This document shows, one piece after another, positions 7,244-9,783 of a stretch of 9,783 nucleotides of DNA. The DNA is from Hyphomicrobiales bacterium. Its GTDB lineage: Bacteria > Pseudomonadota > Alphaproteobacteria > Rhizobiales > Aestuariivirgaceae. A program made the translations under genes and the position numbers. The stretch's first letter is position 1; the number at the start of each line of letters is the position of its first letter. A model generated the notes under the pieces. It was not told the origin of the DNA, did no database searches, and worked only from the letters and a program-made list of their open reading frames with translations. The stretch is from positions 1 to 9,783 of the forward strand of contig PLXI01000110.1 of assembly GCA_003151375.1 (NCBI GenBank). The letters are read 5' to 3'.

Positions 7244-7497
7244 ACATAGTAAACTTCAACCTTGCCCGCAACCTTCACTATCATCGGGTTACCATAGCGG
7301 TCTTTGCTCTTGCTGCCCGACGGCAAGCGCACCCAGCCTTCTGAGATACAATATTCTTCGACAGTGGTTTTTTCCACGCCATTGAAGCGAATGCCAATCT
7401 GGTGGGCGAGAACTGCTTCATTGAAAAAGGGGCTGCGCGGATCAGTGCTCAAATGATCAGGCAGGTCTGGCTTGGTATTGGGCTTTGCATCAGTCAT
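7240..7497 (-). CDS. DUF3297 family protein
   Basis: This is a small 85-residue protein with the strongly conserved pattern of this family: LPDHLSTDPRSPFFNEAVL, then IGIRFNGVEKTTVEEYCISE, GWVRLPSG and KDRYGNPMIVKVAGKVEVYY. Relatives are sometimes labelled glutathione peroxidase in databases, but no selenocysteine or peroxidase motif is visible and the biochemical role is unknown. The ATG at 7497 has an AGGA about 10 nt upstream on the - strand. The gene converges on mmcB, and the two stops share TTAG (7240-7243), so no conventional terminator fits between them. Confidence 0.88.
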   Translation of the reverse strand: MTDAKPNTKPDLPDHLSTDPRSPFFNEAVLAHQIGIRFNGVEKTTVEEYCISEGWVRLPSGSKSKDRYGNPMIVKVAGKVEVYYV

Positions 7498-7538
7498 TGG
7501 TGTTCTTCCTATACGAATTTTCCGCCTCTCTAAACCAT

Positions 7539-7736
7539 GTGGATCAAGTTGTCGCTAAGACTTGTGCGAAGGTTGTGTACCAGTTTGAATGTCCATTATT
7601 TGCGAGAAAGCGGAACTTGGAAAAAGTGCGCGTCACTTCTGGGTTTGACCCATCAGCGACATTCGCTTGTAGTTGGAATATCCTCGGCTATGACAGTTTT
7701 TATTCAAAGGCATACAGCGCCAGCTGGAGGACATGA
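7539..7736 (+). CDS. Unrecognised small reading frame, possible gene or gene remnant
   Basis: This frame gives about 65 residues from the GTG at 7539 (it stays open further upstream into the DUF3297 gene on the other strand). I recognise no family. It has a protein-like mixture of aromatic and polar residues (for example VYQFECPLF and SWNILGYDSFYSKAY). Its TGA stop overlaps the ATG at 7733 as ATGA, the usual geometry of a coupled gene pair. Against it: no ribosome site precedes 7539, and a competing frame from the ATG at 7537 is of similar length. It may be the 3' remnant of a lost gene. The whole interval 7498-7735 offers nothing more certain. Confidence 0.25.
   Translation: MDQVVAKTCAKVVYQFECPLFARKRNLEKVRVTSGFDPSATFACSWNILGYDSFYSKAYSASWRT
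7726..7730 (+). promoter_or_regulatory. Ribosome binding site deciding the start of the HEPN-like gene
   Basis: GGAGG lies 2 nt before the ATG at 7733 and 5 nt before the in-frame ATG at 7736. The longer spacing is nearer the usual range, so 7736 is preferred. Confidence 0.55.
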
Positions 7737-8116
7737 TGCGGGACATTGAAGGTATAGCAGAAGCCATGGAGGTGTTGCGACCTCACTGGGACGAAATAGA
7801 AGCTAACTTTAACCGCCAGAATGAACGATACCTTGCTATGGCGGCAACGGACCACGAGGCGGTTGGTCGGGTACTGCGAGCGCACCTGATCATTGAGAAC
7901 TTCATGAACAGCTATATTGCTGACTCATTCGGGTTCGAAAACCTCGATAGCTTGCGCTTGTCATTCACACAGAAGGCCAAGATGCTACCCCAAAGCAGGA
8001 GCGCTGCTGCATGGGTTCGACCCGGAATAATCCAACTGAATACTGTTCGAAACAATTATGGGCATCGCTTGAATCATTCACGCGATATTTGCTCGCGCCG
8101 AAACTTCCATGGTTGA
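7736..8116 (+). CDS. Hypothetical protein with a HEPN-like helical domain
   Basis: This is a 126-residue, largely helical protein. The central part, VLRAHLIIENFMNSYI (47-61), LRLSFTQKAKML (73-84) and GIIQLNTVRNNYGHRL, resembles HEPN-type proteins. The R-x4-H motif RNNYGH (Arg105 to His110) matches the catalytic pattern of HEPN RNases. HEPN proteins occur as toxins, in defence systems and as dimeric accessory proteins; which applies here is unknown. I prefer the ATG at 7736, 5 nt after GGAGG (7726-7730), over the ATG at 7733. The 16 residues after RNNYGH look unlike a helix, and another frame stays open to 8145, so a frameshift or degraded C-terminus is possible. Codon use looks unlike the neighbouring core genes. 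Confidence 0.6.
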   Translation: MRDIEGIAEAMEVLRPHWDEIEANFNRQNERYLAMAATDHEAVGRVLRAHLIIENFMNSYIADSFGFENLDSLRLSFTQKAKMLPQSRSAAAWVRPGIIQLNTVRNNYGHRLNHSRDICSRRNFHG

Positions 8117-8136
8117 AAATCAAACGGCCCCAAATC

Positions 8137-8151
8137 GTTCCTTAAATGTTC
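8137..8151 (+). promoter_or_regulatory. LexA operator (SOS box) upstream of comM
   Basis: GTTCCTTAAATGTTC is a perfect GTTC-N7-GTTC direct repeat, the LexA binding pattern established for alphaproteobacteria. It ends at the base where the -35 region begins, a position suited to repression. Scanning both strands by eye, I found no other copy in the window. comM is, to my knowledge, a described member of the alphaproteobacterial LexA regulon, which makes the assignment coherent. Confidence 0.78.
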
Positions 8152-8178
8152 TTGACTCTTACTTTGTTCTCATATTAG
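8151..8178 (+). promoter_or_regulatory. Candidate comM promoter
   Basis: CTTGAC (8151-8156) is an exact match to the alphaproteobacterial -35 consensus and touches the SOS box. The -10 is less clear: TATTAG (8173-8178) or the overlapping ATATTA, giving a spacing of about 15-16 bp, slightly short. Transcription would begin around 8185, leaving a leader of roughly 20 nt before the ATG at 8206. Confidence 0.5.
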
Positions 8179-8191
8179 CCTGTGCCCAACT

Positions 8192-8197
8192 GGGGAG
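8192..8197 (+). promoter_or_regulatory. Ribosome binding site of comM
   Basis: GGGGAG stands 8 nt before the ATG at 8206. It supports this start over the in-frame GTG at 8182, which lies upstream of the site and roughly at the predicted transcription start. Confidence 0.65.
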
Positions 8198-8205
8198 AGC
8201 TATCT

Positions 8206-9306
8206 ATGACAGCGCGGGTTGCTACAGTTGCATTTCAAGGCATTGCAGCAGTTCCCGTTGATGTGCAGGCCCAATTCCTCAATGGCCAAGTAAATTTTCA
8301 TATTGTGGGCTTGGCGGATAAAGCGATCTCTGAAAGCAAAGAACGGGTGCGCGCCGCACTATACGCCATTGGCCTTGGCCTTCCGGGCAAGCGGTTGATT
8401 GTTAATTTGTCGCCCGCTGATCTGCCCAAGGAAGGCAGCCATTATGATCTGCCCATCGCCATGGCCATTCTCTCGGCCTTGGGGGTGATCCCGCCTGATT
8501 TTCTGTCGCGCTATGTCGTGATGGGTGAGCTTGGTTTGGATGGAGCGCTGCAAGCCGTCTCCGGCATCTTGCCGGCGGCCATGTCTGCCGTAGCCCAGGA
8601 TATGGGTATCATTTGCCCCAAAGGCTCAGGCGCTGAGGCGGCTTGGGCCGGTGATAAGTTGGATATCCTTGCGCCAGCTAATCTCATTCAATTGATCAAT
8701 CATGTGAAGGGCAGTCAAGTTCTCTCTAGGCCAGCAGCACATCTCAGCGTGCTTGATCAAATGTTGCCAGATTTTTCTGAGATCAAAGGCCAAGAAGCCG
8801 CCAAACGCGCACTAGAAGTGGCAGCAGCAGGCGGCCATCATCTATTGATGGTCGGGCCTCCAGGGGCTGGCAAATCCATGCTGGCCCAGCGCTTGCCTTC
8901 AATCCTGCCGCCGCTTGATGCGCGCGAGATGTTGGATGTTTCGATGATCGCTTCCCTCAGTGGTGAGTTGAAAGATGGCCAGATCACCAGACGTAGGCCC
9001 TTCCGCGCACCGCATCATTCTGCCTCTATGCCATCACTGGTGGGTGGCGGCATAAAGCCCAAGCCCGGTGAAATGGCGCTGGCCCATCACGGCGTATTAT
9101 TTCTCGATGAGCTACCTGAGTTTCAGCCGCGTGTGCTGGAAGCTTTGCGCCAGCCGATGGAGCAGGGTGAGGCTTTGGTGGCGCGGGCTAATTATCACGT
9201 CACTTATCCCGCACGCTTTCAATTGGTCGCTGCCATGAACCCGTGTTCGCGCGTTGCCCTGTTACCACTATCTTCCGCGAGTTCCGAGCGGCCCTGCGGA
9301 ACATAG
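8206..9306 (+). pseudogene. comM: ComM/YifB Mg-chelatase-like AAA+ ATPase, cut by an inserted element
   Basis: ComM is a hexameric AAA+ branch-migration helicase that helps incorporate DNA during natural transformation and recombination. The N-terminal S5-like fold begins ARVATVAFQGIAAVPVDVQ. The ATPase domain has Walker A GPPGAGKS (217-224), RPFRAPHHSASMPSLVGGG, Walker B GVLFLDELPEF (from 296) and YPARFQLVAAMNPC (ending at 347). The family then continues with a conserved Cys-Gly segment, the rest of the ATPase and a C-terminal domain, about 160 residues more. Here homology stops after Cys347 (base 9246), and 19 unrelated residues lead to a TAG at 9304. The missing part should lie at the far end of the inserted element. 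An SOS box and a good ribosome site precede the gene, so the shortened product may still be made, but it is probably inactive. Confidence 0.9.
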
Positions 9307-9783
9307 TGCAGCAGGATTTCAATGTCGTCTTTGCCAACGACGATCTTGTCTACAATGGTCTCTACTATTCTTCGCTTGTCTTCAAATGGTAGCTTGGGCC
9401 AGCGTGAGTACAGGTCTCGTGCTTGGGAGATGATCTCATCCTTTGAGCGGATGTTGATCCTGAAAATGTCGAGTTCGGCTTCGATCTTCGGAAGTGTCTC
9501 GTCGATCTGCTTTTGACGTTCGAGAAGCGGACGATTGCGATCTGCAAAAGCGTCAGCACGAATGCCATCTTTGAGATACAGGTCGTAGAGCTTGTCCATT
9601 TCACGGGTGACGGCAGTTCGTTCCTTTTCAAGTGATTGGAGCTGTTCTTCCTTAGCCTTGGCAGTGCCACTGGCATCTTCGAGATACTTTGCAATTTCCT
9701 CATCAGAGAACACAAAGGAACGAAGCTGTTCTGCAAACACCGCTTCGAGGTCGCCAATGGGTATCTTGTTTTTGCACTTGAGA
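9219..9783 (-). CDS. Large serine recombinase, C-terminal part (continues beyond the window)
   Basis: The frame runs off the window end at 9782; the GTG at 9740 is internal. The visible 187 residues begin LKCKNKIPIGDLEAVFAEQL, the end of the zinc-ribbon region and the segment typical of large serine recombinases. A long coiled-coil region follows (about residues 35-115 of the visible part, charged and Leu-rich, with LQSLEKERTAVTREMDKLY). The family-typical end comes next: LPFEDKRRIVETIVDKIVV and GKDDIEILLHYVP. The catalytic serine domain must lie outside the window. Such enzymes integrate and excise phages, integrative elements and cassettes. The gene points out of its element: its stop (9219-9221) is inside comM, and its last eight residues or so are read from the comM antisense strand. 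Confidence 0.88.
   Translation of the reverse strand, partial: LKCKNKIPIGDLEAVFAEQLRSFVFSDEEIAKYLEDASGTAKAKEEQLQSLEKERTAVTREMDKLYDLYLKDGIRADAFADRNRPLLERQKQIDETLPKIEAELDIFRINIRSKDEIISQARDLYSRWPKLPFEDKRRIVETIVDKIVVGKDDIEILLHYVPQGRSELAEDSGNRATREHGFMAATN
9247..9783. mobile_element. One end of a serine-recombinase element integrated in comM
   Basis: The sequence to 9246 is comM by homology; from 9247 it is not, and a recombinase gene of the opposite direction fills the rest. A recombinase gene next to the junction and a conserved host gene cut within a highly conserved codon stretch are what is expected at an attachment site (attL or attR). The exact crossover bases cannot be fixed without the other end; it should fall within about 9240-9250. 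Element size and cargo are unknown, since it continues past the window. Confidence 0.8.

Noticed and set aside
7537..7749. Frame from the ATG at 7537 giving about 70 residues
   Set aside because: No ribosome site and no recognisable domain, and it runs past the well-supported start of the HEPN-like gene. The overlapping frame ending at 7736 fits gene geometry better, though it is itself weak.
7897..7909. GAAC-N5-GAAC as a second LexA-like site
   Set aside because: The spacing is 5, not 7, and it lies inside the coding region for ENFMN of the HEPN-like protein, so it is most likely chance.
8166..8169. Third GTTC half-site in the comM promoter
   Set aside because: It is 14 nt from the operator, which does not fit the GTTC-N7-GTTC repeat, and a four-base match is too common to report.
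8182..8205. Upstream GTG at 8182 as comM start
   Set aside because: It lies before the ribosome site and about at the predicted transcription start, while ComM proteins begin close to ARVATVAFQG.

Overview
The window looks like a chromosomal stretch of an alphaproteobacterium, most probably of the Hyphomicrobiales (Rhizobiales). The main reasons are the ChvI-ChvG two-component pair followed directly by a short HPr kinase, a mannose-type EIIA and HPr, and the presence of MmcB and DUF3297 proteins. A LexA site of the alphaproteobacterial form GTTC-N7-GTTC also points there. I cannot name a genus.

Layout. Positions 1-2562 carry, on the + strand, the 3' part of a CBS-domain CorC/TlyC-like protein, then hrcA (8-nt overlap) and grpE. 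A HugZ/pyridoxamine-oxidase-like gene on the - strand (2559-3008) ends tail to tail with grpE, and the two stop codons overlap. From 3021 a good promoter reads into a tightly packed + strand operon: chvI, chvG, hprK, EIIA(Man), ptsH and mmcB. Most junctions are stop/start overlaps or gaps of a few bases; the widest gap is 81 bp, before the EIIA gene. mmcB again ends stop-on-stop with a convergent DUF3297 gene (7240-7497).

Positions 7498-8145 hold an accessory-looking patch: an unrecognised small reading frame joined by an ATGA overlap to a HEPN-like protein. comM (yifB) follows, preceded by a perfect LexA operator placed against its -35 box. comM is cut at the codon after Met-Asn-Pro-Cys, about two thirds of the way along. 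From about 9247 to the window end the DNA belongs to a different entity. It encodes, on the - strand, the C-terminal part of a large serine recombinase whose stop codon lies inside comM. I read this as one end of an integrated element that uses comM as its attachment gene; the rest lies beyond the window.

Functionally, hrcA and grpE belong to protein-folding stress control. The chvI-to-ptsH block is a regulatory circuit joining envelope or acid sensing to carbon and nitrogen status through an incomplete PTS that has no sugar permease here. mmcB and comM are DNA repair and recombination genes. The most notable point is that the SOS-controlled comM has been converted into the edge of a serine-recombinase element. 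No gene-free stretch exceeds 300 bases; the largest weakly explained interval is 7498-7735.
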